A stretch of DNA of 64,000 nt from Microbacterium paraoxydans (GTDB taxonomy: Bacteria > Actinomycetota > Actinomycetes > Actinomycetales > Microbacteriaceae): contig NZ_CP064874.1 in NCBI RefSeq assembly GCF_019056515.1, positions 113,761 through 177,760 on the forward strand. The letters are read 5' to 3'. Below are positions 33,737 through 40,919 of this stretch, one piece after another (positions within the stretch are counted from its first letter, which is position 1; the number at the start of each line of letters is the position of its first letter). A program made the position numbers and the translations under genes. The notes below the pieces were generated by a model that saw only the letters and a list, made by a program, of their open reading frames with translations, was not told the DNA's origin and did not search any database.

Positions 33737-34017
33737 GACACGGACCCATCCGCTACCGGCGGGCAGCTGCATCGGGCGCGTGGCTGCTGGCCTTTCCAAT
33801 TGCCGGTGTAGAACAGCGCGCACGGCCACTCATGCTCGCCGCGGCGCCGCGGCCTCGGGACGGCGACCGTGAGCTCACTGCCCAGGTTCAGCGCGTCCAT
33901 GATGTCGTCGGCGATGAAACCTGCCTCTTCGTCAGGCTCGTCGGTGTGCTGCTGGATTATTCGCACGATCGTCGCGCGCACATCCAGAGTGACGGACGAC
34001 GGCGCAGCCCCGGTCAT
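33733..34017 (-). CDS. Hypothetical protein
   Basis: 94 residues. N-terminal half VTLDVRATIVRIIQQHTDE plus DDIMDALNL resembles a short helical repeat; the C-terminal half has basic PRPRRRGEHEWPCALFY and a C-x-C pair. Coupled at both ends by 4-base overlaps. Function unknown. Confidence 0.5.
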   Translation of the reverse strand: MTGAAPSSVTLDVRATIVRIIQQHTDEPDEEAGFIADDIMDALNLGSELTVAVPRPRRRGEHEWPCALFYTGNWKGQQPRARCSCPPVADGSVS

Positions 34018-34454
34018 CGGGTGTACTCGCTCGGTGAGGGGATCGGCAGGTCGGGGTCGCGCAGCTCGTACTGCCGGTCCTCCACGTAGGCGGCGTACTC
34101 GTCGGCGAACTCACGCGCCTCGGCCTCGTTGTGTCCGTCCTGGCGGGCGTGATCGAACGCCGCCCGCCACTGCTCCCCCACTGCGCGATCGCGCAGCGCC
34201 GCGCTGACACCATCCATCAGCTGACCGGCCCGCACGGACGCGAACCGCAGATCCCCTTCGGCGAGGGCGAACAGGATCTTCTCGATGCCTTCGATGGCGG
34301 GTGCGGGGATGGTCAGGGTGATGTCGTCGCCGGCGTCGTGCTGGCCGGTGCGGAGGCGCCAGAGTGCGTCGGAGAGGGTGAGTGCGCGTTGGCGCTGGAT
34401 GGGGGTAAGGAGGGAGCTGTCGGTGCCGGTCGTGGTGGGGGCGGGGTTAGGCAT
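34014..34454 (-). CDS. Hypothetical helical protein
   Basis: 146 residues, helical, with an acidic Tyr-rich C-terminus (DEYAAYVEDRQYELRDPDL). It overlaps the upstream gene by eight bases and the downstream by four. No recognisable domain. Confidence 0.5.
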   Translation of the reverse strand: MPNPAPTTTGTDSSLLTPIQRQRALTLSDALWRLRTGQHDAGDDITLTIPAPAIEGIEKILFALAEGDLRFASVRAGQLMDGVSAALRDRAVGEQWRAAFDHARQDGHNEAEAREFADEYAAYVEDRQYELRDPDLPIPSPSEYTR

Positions 34455-34668
34455 GCTCGGCCTCCTCTGTGGGCGGATTCATGATGATGAACCCTGTGCC
34501 GGTGGGCGGCTGGTCCTGGCGCAGTCCGATGATCTCGGTGTCGTTCGCGTCGGTGTCGTTGAGGGTCTGCGTGAGCAGGTCGGCGTACTCGTCCGGGGTG
34601 AGTGCCTGGACGGCCGCGGCGTCGGTGACGTCGACGGGCTTGCCGTTGACGTGGAAGATGCGGGTCAT
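34447..34668 (-). CDS. Small hypothetical protein
   Basis: 73 residues starting at MTRIFHVNGKPVDV, chosen because AGGGAGC lies seven bases upstream; the longer frame to 34701 lacks a ribosome site. Acidic, with DTDANDTEIIGLRQDQPPTGTG. Unknown function. Confidence 0.5.
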   Translation of the reverse strand: MTRIFHVNGKPVDVTDAAAVQALTPDEYADLLTQTLNDTDANDTEIIGLRQDQPPTGTGFIIMNPPTEEAEHA

Positions 34669-34713
34669 GGTGCTCCCTGGTAGTGCGTCGGTGGTGTCCA
34701 TCTTCGTCGCGGG

Positions 34714-35013
34714 TCAGTGGAGGTCGAGTTCGACGCTGTCGGCTTCGAGGTCGGGGATGGTCTGGTCAGGGTGGCTGAACGTGGCGGCGGGGGCGTGGAC
34801 GGTGACGCGGTCCCCGCGGTGCGTTGTCAGTCGGAGCAGCTCGGCGAGGGCGCCGTTGGCGTGGACGTTGTAGGGGCCGGCGTCGGTGTCGACGCGGAAC
34901 CCTACTCGTGCTCGGCGGTCGGGGAGGCGGCGGACGAGGGTGAGCGGGGTGCGGATGGTTCCTGTGATGGTGACCGCGGTGCCCGTGGGGGCGGCGGTCT
35001 GGGTGATGGTCAT
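34714..35013 (-). CDS. OB-fold-like small protein
   Basis: 99 residues after GAGGAGAAACGCC. The pattern VTITGTIRTPLTLV, ARVGFRVDTDAGPYNVHANG, LAELLRLTTHRGDRVTVHAPA has the strand-helix-strand layout and GD turn of an OB fold, as in ssDNA-binding or replication-associated proteins. It is the first gene behind palindrome copy 1. An SSB-like role would fit a plasmid leading region, but this is inferred from pattern only. Confidence 0.45.
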   Translation of the reverse strand: MTITQTAAPTGTAVTITGTIRTPLTLVRRLPDRRARVGFRVDTDAGPYNVHANGALAELLRLTTHRGDRVTVHAPAATFSHPDQTIPDLEADSVELDLH

Positions 35014-35035
35014 GGCGTTTCTCCTCAATCGAACA

Positions 35036-35052
35036 GTGAATGTGACATTCAC
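35036..35052 (-). promoter_or_regulatory. Palindrome copy 1
   Basis: GTGAATGTCACATTCAC on the minus strand, preceded by TATAGT (-10-like), 22 bases before the 35013 start. Confidence 0.75.
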
Positions 35053-35119
35053 TGACTATACGCCTGCATGCCCGGTGGGGGAACCCCCGTGCATGGTGTT
35101 GCTGCAGGCCCTTCTTGCT

Positions 35120-35154
35120 GGGTATAGGCCGATGTTGGGGGTGTTCGCGGACAT
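35120..35154 (-). promoter_or_regulatory. Family 2 promoter repeat, copy b
   Basis: Same boxes and 13-base spacer as copy a. Stands in tandem upstream of palindrome copy 1. Confidence 0.65.
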
Positions 35155-35177
35155 CCGGGTTGTGGAGGTCGGTGCGG

Positions 35178-35618
35178 TCAGTCGTCGGGGCCGCTGTCGG
35201 GTTCGTCGCACGCGCCGCTGTTGATGGCGTCGACGCCGACTTTCGTGAGCACCCAGCCGGGTTCGACCCACGAGTAGCGTTCGATCAGTCCTCGCCTGCG
35301 GAGGGACTGGATGGTGCCGCCGGGGATCCCCAGGCCTGTCGTGTCGAGGTAGCTGGCGCCGCCGGAGAGTGATCGGCCATCGGCGATCATCCGCATGGTG
35401 ACTCGTTGGGACCAGTTCAGCGGCCGGGCGTTCTGGCGGCGCTTGAGCTCGGTGGTGGCGCATCGCGTGGCGTCGGCCTCGGTGGTGTGATGGTGGGCGC
35501 AGCGCCACACTCGTTCGCCGGACTGGTGGGTGTCTTTGTCGGCGACGTCGTCGATGACGCCGCGCAGCGCGCCTCCTGGGCGTCCGGGAGTCCATGATGA
35601 CCAGCTGGCGGTCAGCAT
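35178..35618 (-). CDS. Zinc-finger/winged-helix-like protein
   Basis: 146 residues. An N-terminal WRCAHHHTTEADATRCA offers Cys/His metal ligands. The C-terminal region (TTGLGIPGGTIQSLRRRGLI, ERYSWVEPGWVLTKVG) looks like a winged helix. Possible DNA-binding protein. Start overlaps the upstream stop. Confidence 0.5.
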   Translation of the reverse strand: MLTASWSSWTPGRPGGALRGVIDDVADKDTHQSGERVWRCAHHHTTEADATRCATTELKRRQNARPLNWSQRVTMRMIADGRSLSGGASYLDTTGLGIPGGTIQSLRRRGLIERYSWVEPGWVLTKVGVDAINSGACDEPDSGPDD

Positions 35619-35803
35619 GCGATCGCCGCGGTCAGCTCGGGGGTGAGGATGCCGGCTTGCTGGTCTGCACGCACGGCTGCGCCGCAGTCTTTGCAGGTCA
35701 CGTCGGCGATCGTGGTGGCTGCCGATGACGTCTTGCGTCCGCAGTAGCCGCGTTGCCCTGTGGCGGTGGCAAGGCAGGTTCGGGCGGTGCTTTCCTGTGT
35801 CAT
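35612..35803 (-). CDS. Small zinc-ribbon-like protein
   Basis: 63 residues from MTQESTARTCLATATGQ. Cysteines at CLATATGQRGYC and CKDCGAAV suggest a four-Cys zinc ribbon. ATG overlaps the preceding stop. Unknown function. Confidence 0.5.
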   Translation of the reverse strand: MTQESTARTCLATATGQRGYCGRKTSSAATTIADVTCKDCGAAVRADQQAGILTPELTAAIAC

Positions 35804-36063
35804 TGGTGGGGCCTGTCCTCGCAGCTCGAGCAGAGGTCGGGGGTGCCGTCGTCGTTGACCCACCAGCAGCCGCCGAAGCATGCTCGCTCGTCGGTGCAGC
35901 CGCAGACGTGACAGGTGCGCACGAGCTCGAGGAGCACCTGGTCGATTCCGCCTTGGGCGCCGAGCTCCGCGCCGAGCGCGGTGACTCGTGAGATCACGTC
36001 CTCGGGTGCGGTGCTGGGCACTTGGATCGTGATGGTGGTGGTAGGTGTGGTGCGGTCGTTCAT
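35800..36063 (-). CDS. Cys-rich zinc-binding protein
   Basis: 87 residues. The second half, CHVCGCTDERACFGGCWW, VNDDGTPDLCSSC, is a Cys-rich motif I know from many actinophage and plasmid proteins. The N-terminal half is TTTITIQVP and a helix. Second in the run of overlapping genes after 36086-37381. Confidence 0.6.
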   Translation of the reverse strand: MNDRTTPTTTITIQVPSTAPEDVISRVTALGAELGAQGGIDQVLLELVRTCHVCGCTDERACFGGCWWVNDDGTPDLCSSCEDRPHQ

Positions 36064-36085
36064 GGTGGCCTTCCTGATGTTGGTG

Positions 36086-37381
36086 TCAGGCGGAGCGGGC
36101 GAACTTCGTGGCTGCGGTAGTCGGCTGCAGGGCGAGCAGTCGTCGTGCTTTCTCTGCTTCGATCTCGCGGGGCAGCTCTCCTTTGCGGGTGCCTGAGCGG
36201 CCGTAGAGGAGGATCTTCACGCCGGTCTTGGACACCTGTGCCTGGTCGGCGATCTCGAGGACGGTCATGCCGGATGCCATGAGCTGGCGGACGTGCTGTC
36301 GGATCGGCTCGGCGGGCACGCGCGGGGCCTGCGGGGCGATGCCGGCCTCCCGGCGTCGGCGCCGTTCCTCAGCCAGTGACGCATCGGCGCACGAGATCTC
36401 CGCGGGGCAGTGGTCGCGGTCCTTGCAGCCGAGCTGGTAGCCGTAGGCGGTCCCGTGGTGCTCGAGCGGGATGCTCTGCGCCTTCCGGTTCGCCATCCAC
36501 TGCCGGTGATACTCGCGGCCGGCTTCGATGCACTCGGGGCGGTCGCAGCCGCGCGCTCGGCATGCGTTGGTGCCGTGCGGCTGCAGCTGCCTCGGCTGCG
36601 AGGTTCGGGCAGCACGCGCGGTCCGAAGTCGCGGTGTGCGTGGCCTGGCCGGTGGGGAAGGGCGATCGTGGTCTGCGAGGGCGTCGACGGCGGACTGGTG
36701 CCGCAGGGTTGCCTCCTGCAGCGCTCTCTCGATCACCCCTCCGACGGAGAGGCCGGTGCCGGCGGCGATGGTGGCCGTCTTGAGGGTCTCGGCCGCGGCG
36801 CGCAGCTGGCCGCGCAGCTCTCGGTGGTCTTTGCGCCACTGCTCGAGCTCGTCGACGTGACGATCGAGGTCCGCTTCGTAGCCGTCGAGTGCCTCTGAGA
36901 ACGCGCTGGCGAGCTCTGCGGGGAGCTTCTCGGCGTCGCTGCGTGCCTTGTCGAGCCACTGGTAGCCGGGATGGGTGCGCGGCCGCGGCGTCGACGGGCG
37001 AGGCCGTGCGGTCGGCGCCGGCGCCGGCGCCTCCTTCGGCATGCGCGGGGGTTTGGGTGTGTTGGCGCGCGCCGGCTTCGGTTTGGGGGTCGGCTTGGGT
37101 CGACGGGGGCGTGTGGCTTCGACGGCGGCACGGCGCTCTTCTCGAGCGGCGATCTTGTCCCGTTGCCGCGACTCGGCACGCGCGGCCTCGTCGCGCTCGA
37201 GGATCTCGGCGAGCGGTGTGCCGGCGTCGATGAGCTTCGCGAAGGAGTAGTCGCCCACGTAGCGGGTGTGGACGGTGCGGCAGGGGATCAGCGCGGGGCA
37301 CGCGGCAGTGCGGCATCCGTGGCGGTACCCGTCCGGGGTACCGTGCGGGAAGCGGTCGTCGAGGAGATCGAGGGTGGACAT
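36086..37381 (-). CDS. Cys-cluster/helix-turn-helix protein with three HG-GC modules
   Basis: 431 residues. It has three copies of the HGT-x-GY-x-GC-x-C module: GTPDGYRHGCRTAACP near the start, HGTNACRARGCDRPEC near 285 and HGTAYGYQLGCKDRDHCP near 320. A long Pro/Lys-rich linker (about 80-145), a coiled coil and a C-terminal HTH (EIADQAQVSKTGVKILLYG) complete it. It is the larger relative of the 12583 and 13467 proteins and is likely DNA-binding. It follows the 37393-37854 gene by 11 bases. Confidence 0.6.
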   Translation of the reverse strand: MSTLDLLDDRFPHGTPDGYRHGCRTAACPALIPCRTVHTRYVGDYSFAKLIDAGTPLAEILERDEAARAESRQRDKIAAREERRAAVEATRPRRPKPTPKPKPARANTPKPPRMPKEAPAPAPTARPRPSTPRPRTHPGYQWLDKARSDAEKLPAELASAFSEALDGYEADLDRHVDELEQWRKDHRELRGQLRAAAETLKTATIAAGTGLSVGGVIERALQEATLRHQSAVDALADHDRPSPPARPRTPRLRTARAARTSQPRQLQPHGTNACRARGCDRPECIEAGREYHRQWMANRKAQSIPLEHHGTAYGYQLGCKDRDHCPAEISCADASLAEERRRRREAGIAPQAPRVPAEPIRQHVRQLMASGMTVLEIADQAQVSKTGVKILLYGRSGTRKGELPREIEAEKARRLLALQPTTAATKFARSA

Positions 37382-37392
37382 GACGGTCGACC

Positions 37393-37854
37393 TCAGTAGC
37401 GGAGGAGCTTCGCGGTGACCAGGGTCAACAGTGCTGCCCGCTGCGGGGCGTTGAGCCGTGAGAAGTGCGCACCAACGGTGTCTAGCGCCGTGGTGAACTC
37501 CTCGGGCAGACCGTCGAGATCCCGCTTGATGCGCCGCTCATTCGCATCCCGCTGCGCCTCCGCTTGATCGGCCACGCGCCACTCGTCGGTGGCGGCTGTG
37601 TCGGCGTATCTGCCGGTGATCCGTGGCGTGTACTGTCCGCCCGTGTAGAGCACGGTCGGCTCGCCGGCGGGGCGGGTGATCGTGATGATCGCGCCCACCG
37701 GAGCCGACGTGTACGGCTTGTACGAGCCGAGCTCCTTGCTGGTGAGCTCACCGTCGTCGAGCGTCCGATACCAGTGCGCGAGCTTTCCATTACTCGCGGC
37801 CTTGCGGCCGACGTAGACGACTTCCTCGGTGACGGTCGCTGCCTCTTCGCTCAT
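37393..37854 (-). CDS. Hypothetical protein
   Basis: 153 residues. N-terminal half is beta-rich with EEVVYVGRKAASNGKLAHWYR and YTSAPVGAIITITRPAG (an SH3-like barrel is possible); C-terminal half is helical. First gene of a five-gene operon behind palindrome copy 2. Confidence 0.55.
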   Translation of the reverse strand: MSEEAATVTEEVVYVGRKAASNGKLAHWYRTLDDGELTSKELGSYKPYTSAPVGAIITITRPAGEPTVLYTGGQYTPRITGRYADTAATDEWRVADQAEAQRDANERRIKRDLDGLPEEFTTALDTVGAHFSRLNAPQRAALLTLVTAKLLRY

Positions 37855-37886
37855 TGGGGAGCACTCCTCGGATCAGTAAGAAAGTA

Positions 37887-37903
37887 GTGAATGTGACATT
37901 CAC
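37887..37903 (-). promoter_or_regulatory. Palindrome copy 2
   Basis: Exact 17-mer; -10-like TAGTAT. It begins six bases beyond the stop of the upstream gene. Confidence 0.75.
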
Positions 37904-37908
37904 TGATA

Positions 37909-38118
37909 CTAGAGAGGTTGCAGGGTCTTCGCAACCGTCGTCGTCGTCACGTCGACGGGCCGCTCTCGACGCTCGTTGACGGGAATCATCCGCACGGGCT
38001 CGTCGCGGGGAGCTTCGATCTCGAAGCCGCACGCGCCGCAGCTGTGCAGCCCGATCCCGTCGACGTCGTCGGAGGGGATGTACATGGTGGTCGGCTCTTC
38101 GCACATAAGGCAGCGCAT
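37909..38118 (-). CDS. Small zinc-finger protein
   Basis: 69 residues, MRCLMCEEPT and SCGACGFEIEAP give two CxxC pairs. GGAGATCACC precedes the ATG. Third gene of the operon from 39370. Confidence 0.55.
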   Translation of the reverse strand: MRCLMCEEPTTMYIPSDDVDGIGLHSCGACGFEIEAPRDEPVRMIPVNERRERPVDVTTTTVAKTLQPL

Positions 38119-38138
38119 GGTGATCTCCGTTCGCGTGG

Positions 38139-38603
38139 TCAGGCGCTTGTTGCCGGGGTGATCGGTTGGACGGTGGCGGAGTAGCCGCGGTGGGAACCCC
38201 AGGCGGCGGCGATGCGGTCGGCGACGTCGCGGTCCTCTCCGAGGTACGGGCGGTATCGCTTGCCGCGGGGGTCTGTGATGACGACCTGGACGACGCCGGA
38301 TGGCTCGCGCACGGTGACTCTGGCTGCGGGGATCGGATACGCCTGGACGTGGCCGGCGATGATGAAGATCGGGTACAGGTCGCGTGCGAGCTCGGGGGTG
38401 CGGAACACGTCGTGAACCCATGCCGTGATGGCGAGCGCGCCGGCGGGGCTGAATCCGATGAGTCGTGCGGGGAGCTGCTCGAGCCCGGCGCGCACGAAGT
38501 AGTGCTCGTCGACGAGGATCGGCGTCGGTGGGAGCAGAGACTTCTCGTCGTGGGCGGGGTAGATGGTCAGGCTGGTGCGGCTGTTCATGAGGCGCTCGTT
38601 CAT
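38139..38603 (-). CDS. Hypothetical protein
   Basis: 154 residues; start at MNERLMNSR overlaps the upstream stop (ATGA). Mixed fold with DLYPIFIIAGHVQAYPIP and VVQVVITDPRGKRYRPYLGE. No known domain. Confidence 0.5.
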   Translation of the reverse strand: MNERLMNSRTSLTIYPAHDEKSLLPPTPILVDEHYFVRAGLEQLPARLIGFSPAGALAITAWVHDVFRTPELARDLYPIFIIAGHVQAYPIPAARVTVREPSGVVQVVITDPRGKRYRPYLGEDRDVADRIAAAWGSHRGYSATVQPITPATSA

Positions 38604-39370
38604 GCGGTGCGGCGGATGCCGGCGGCGATGATGTGTGCCTTGGTGGGCCGGGAGTAGAAGCCGAAGCTGTCGTCGTCGTCGGAAGCGGAGACGGTGGCGG
38701 TGAACGCGACGACGTCGCCGCGGGCGGCGGTGGAGATCTCGGAGGGCTTGGTGCCCCATACGCGCCAGCCTTCGCCCTGGACGAGGATCTTGACGGTGAT
38801 TCCCCACTGAGTGTCGGTGGTCTTGGTCGCGAGGATCTCGCCCTGGATGAGGGTGCGCCCGGTGGGGACGGGGCGGCGCGCGGCCAGCTCGAGCTCGTAC
38901 TGCTCGAGCAGCTCGTGGGCGGTGCGGACCTCGTCGTCGTCGAGGGTGCCGGTGTAGTCCTCGAGGGAGTCGAGGATGTAGCCGATCTTCTCGCGCAGCG
39001 GGTTGCCCTCCCGGATGCTCAGATGAGCTTCGGTGAGCTGGTCGCGGAGGCCGGGGTGCTCGGCCTCGAAGGCGGCGCGGCGGGCGGTGATCGCCCGTGT
39101 TGTGTCGATGTGCTCGGCGTGTGCCTTCGCGTGGGCTCGTGCGGTGGCGCGGGCGCTGCTGACGAGGCGGCTGCGGGTGCCGGTGCCGTGGCAGTCGAAG
39201 CAGATCGGGCGCCCGTGGCCATCGGTGAAGTGGGTGGGCCCGGTGTACAGGCCGGTGCCGATGCACTTGCCGCAGGTGTCGGTGATCCGCTCGGAGCCCT
39301 TGCGGCCGGGGAAGGGGTCGACGTAGAAGTCGTGCCAATCGGCCGGTGCGGTGGTGTCGATGCTGTCCAT
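38600..39370 (-). CDS. Zinc-finger protein with DnaJ-type CxxCxGxG motifs
   Basis: 256 residues after GGAGGATCCC. CGKCIGTGLYTG and CFDCHGTG form a treble-clef like the DnaJ zinc centre. A helical middle (about 90-165) and a C-terminal beta region (GEGWRVWGTKPSEIST, GDVVAFTATVSASDDD) that resembles an OB-type fold follow. Its promoter belongs to family 2. Confidence 0.6.
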   Translation of the reverse strand: MDSIDTTAPADWHDFYVDPFPGRKGSERITDTCGKCIGTGLYTGPTHFTDGHGRPICFDCHGTGTRSRLVSSARATARAHAKAHAEHIDTTRAITARRAAFEAEHPGLRDQLTEAHLSIREGNPLREKIGYILDSLEDYTGTLDDDEVRTAHELLEQYELELAARRPVPTGRTLIQGEILATKTTDTQWGITVKILVQGEGWRVWGTKPSEISTAARGDVVAFTATVSASDDDDSFGFYSRPTKAHIIAAGIRRTA

Positions 39371-39391
39371 GGGATCCTCCGGTTCGTCTGT

Positions 39392-39426
39392 GGGTATAGG
39401 CCGCGGATCGTTCTCTTCGCGGACAT
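39392..39426 (-). promoter_or_regulatory. Family 2 promoter repeat, copy c
   Basis: ATGTCCGCGAA, 13 bases, GGCCTATACCC, 22 bases before the zinc-finger gene. Confidence 0.65.
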
Positions 39427-39438
39427 GAAGGGGAAGGG

Positions 39439-39471
39439 GCGGGGGCGGCTGTGTCACGGAGCCGCCCCCGC
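39439..39471. terminator. GC hairpin downstream of orphan palindrome copy 3
   Basis: GCGGGGGCGGCT / AGCCGCCCCCGC. No protein gene ends here on the minus strand, so it would end a short RNA starting near 39636. Confidence 0.5.
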
Positions 39472-39636
39472 GGCGGCGACCTGGTTGGGAGGACGGCGGG
39501 TCGCCGGGAGGGACATGGCGGCGAGCGCGGCGAGCGCTCGTCAGGCTGCGGTGTGGCGCCTGTCCCTGGGAGGGGAACGGCGTTGCGCGGTTCCCCTGGT
39601 TGTGGGTCTGTGGGTTCTCCCTCTACTCAGTTAGTA

Positions 39637-39653
39637 GTGAATGTGACATTTAC
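39637..39653 (-). promoter_or_regulatory. Palindrome copy 3 (orphan)
   Basis: One mismatch in the arm. The 165 bases downstream on the minus strand hold no credible gene beyond a 20-codon frame, then a terminator. Confidence 0.65.
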
Positions 39654-39710
39654 TAGGGTAGGTGTTTCCTGCCCGGAGGTCAAGTGGCGATCTGGCCTGC
39701 ATCTGCTGGA

Positions 39711-39842
39711 TCAGCTCGCGGGTGCGCGGTCCTCGTCGGCGGGGCCGAGCCCTTCCCAAAGGTCGGGGCGGTTCTCGTGGATCCAGGCGCAGATGGTGGC
39801 CCAGTCCGCGACGCCGGACGGGTGCTGGTTGATGGTTGCCAT
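39711..39842 (-). CDS. Very small hypothetical protein
   Basis: 43 residues, MATINQHPSGVADWATICAW, then acidic to EDRAPAS. It is supported by the exact GGGAGGACACCATGGC leader of the repeat units, which fixes the start. Unknown function. Confidence 0.55.
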   Translation of the reverse strand: MATINQHPSGVADWATICAWIHENRPDLWEGLGPADEDRAPAS

Positions 39843-39866
39843 GGTGTCCTCCCGGATCGTCGGCTA

Positions 39867-39883
39867 GTGAATGTGACATTCAC
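39867..39883 (-). promoter_or_regulatory. Palindrome copy 4
   Basis: Exact 17-mer, -10-like TAAGCT, upstream box TGTCCGA. Confidence 0.75.
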
Positions 39884-39932
39884 AGCTTAGGGAGGGGGTC
39901 GGACATCGCTGGGGGACATCGCGAGTGCGTCA

Positions 39933-39963
39933 CTGAGGGCGGCGGAGTTGCCGCCGCCCTCAG
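39933..39963 (-). terminator. Terminator of the 40499 operon
   Basis: CTGAGGGCGGCGG / CCGCCGCCCTCAG with a 5-base loop, just after the stop at 39970. Confidence 0.7.
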
Positions 39964-39969
39964 CTCGGT

Positions 39970-40215
39970 CTATTGCATCTGTCTGGCGATGCCGGCTGCG
40001 GCGCTGACGACTCGACGGGGGATGCCGAAGATTTCGGGAGGGCCGGACGCGACGCCGTTGCTCCACACCTTTCCGACGCGCCATCCGATGGGGAACCGGA
40101 GGGTGGTCGTGGTGTAGGTGGCCCCGGATTCGAGGGGGCCGGCGATCACACCGAGGGGGCTGACCTCGACGTACCACCGGCCAACGGTCTTGGAGCCGCC
40201 TTCGTGGCCGTTCAT
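39970..40215 (-). CDS. Small hypothetical protein
   Basis: 81 residues; ATG overlaps the upstream stop. Beta-rich: GRWYVEVSPLGVIAGPL, TTTTLRFPIGWRVGKVW. No known domain. Confidence 0.5.
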   Translation of the reverse strand: MNGHEGGSKTVGRWYVEVSPLGVIAGPLESGATYTTTTLRFPIGWRVGKVWSNGVASGPPEIFGIPRRVVSAAAGIARQMQ

Positions 40216-40499
40216 GCGCCGGCGTTCTCGAGCGGCTGCGCGACGTGTGCCGGCAGGGCGCGTAGCGCGGCGCGGGTCACCCACTCGTCGGCGGTCTCGT
40301 CGAACTGGCCGAGCTCGATGATCGGCCCCTGGTCGTCGTGGTGGATGAACAGCGACCCGTACTCGCGGCCGTCGACGTACAGGTAGATGTTCCCGGCGTA
40401 GGCGCCGATCTCGCCGTTGTCGAACAGCCCGTCGCGGGCGTCGGGTTCACCCAGGTCGATCTCTTCCTGGCGGTGCCCGAAGTTGAGGGTGAGCTTCAT
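40212..40499 (-). CDS. Hypothetical protein
   Basis: 95 residues. MKLTLNFGHRQEEIDLGEPD, YAGNIYLYVDGREYGSLFIH, then a C-terminal helix. A compact beta-sandwich is likely. Unknown function. Confidence 0.55.
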   Translation of the reverse strand: MKLTLNFGHRQEEIDLGEPDARDGLFDNGEIGAYAGNIYLYVDGREYGSLFIHHDDQGPIIELGQFDETADEWVTRAALRALPAHVAQPLENAGA

Positions 40500-40519
40500 G
40501 GTGTCCTCCGTAGTAGGTG

Positions 40520-40536
40520 GTGAATGTGACATTCAT
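40520..40536 (-). promoter_or_regulatory. Palindrome copy 5
   Basis: One terminal mismatch; -10-like TAGCCT. Faces away from family 2 copy d, forming a divergent control region. Confidence 0.75.
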
Positions 40537-40586
40537 AGGCTACGGTGGGGGTCCGACATTGCGCCGGCGAGCGAGCGATGCACTCT

Positions 40587-40621
40587 GTGTCCGCGAAGCA
40601 GCCGGGATGCGGCCTATACCC
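40587..40621 (+). promoter_or_regulatory. Family 2 promoter repeat, copy d
   Basis: The only copy on the plus strand, reading TGTCCGCGAA, 13 bases, GGCCTATACCC towards a plus-strand operon. It fixes the direction of the motif. Confidence 0.7.
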
Positions 40622-40658
40622 CTCAGACGGGCACAAGCCCGCGACGAGAGGAGGAGCG

Positions 40659-40919
40659 ATGCCGAGTCGCGAAGAGGTAGACGACGTCCTGCAGCGCGTG
40701 GGGCTGGCGGCGATCTCGTACTACCCAGAGATTCACATCGACGAGCCGGACTACACCGTCGACACCGACGTTGATTGGTGCCTCGAGCCGGTGACCGACC
40801 TGACCGATGAGCAACGCGCCCCGCTGCGAGAGGCGGTCGGCCTGGCGATCACCAACCCGACAGCTCACCGGTACGCCCTGTTCCAGACGTTGCTCGAGCT
40901 GGCGCCAGCGGAGTCGTAA
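40659..40919 (+). CDS. Small hypothetical protein
   Basis: 86 residues after GAGAGGAGGAGCG. Acidic, helical (REEVDDVLQRVGLAAISYYP, LTDEQRAPLREAVGLAI). Coupled to the next gene by TAATG overlap. Confidence 0.55.
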   Translation: MPSREEVDDVLQRVGLAAISYYPEIHIDEPDYTVDTDVDWCLEPVTDLTDEQRAPLREAVGLAITNPTAHRYALFQTLLELAPAES

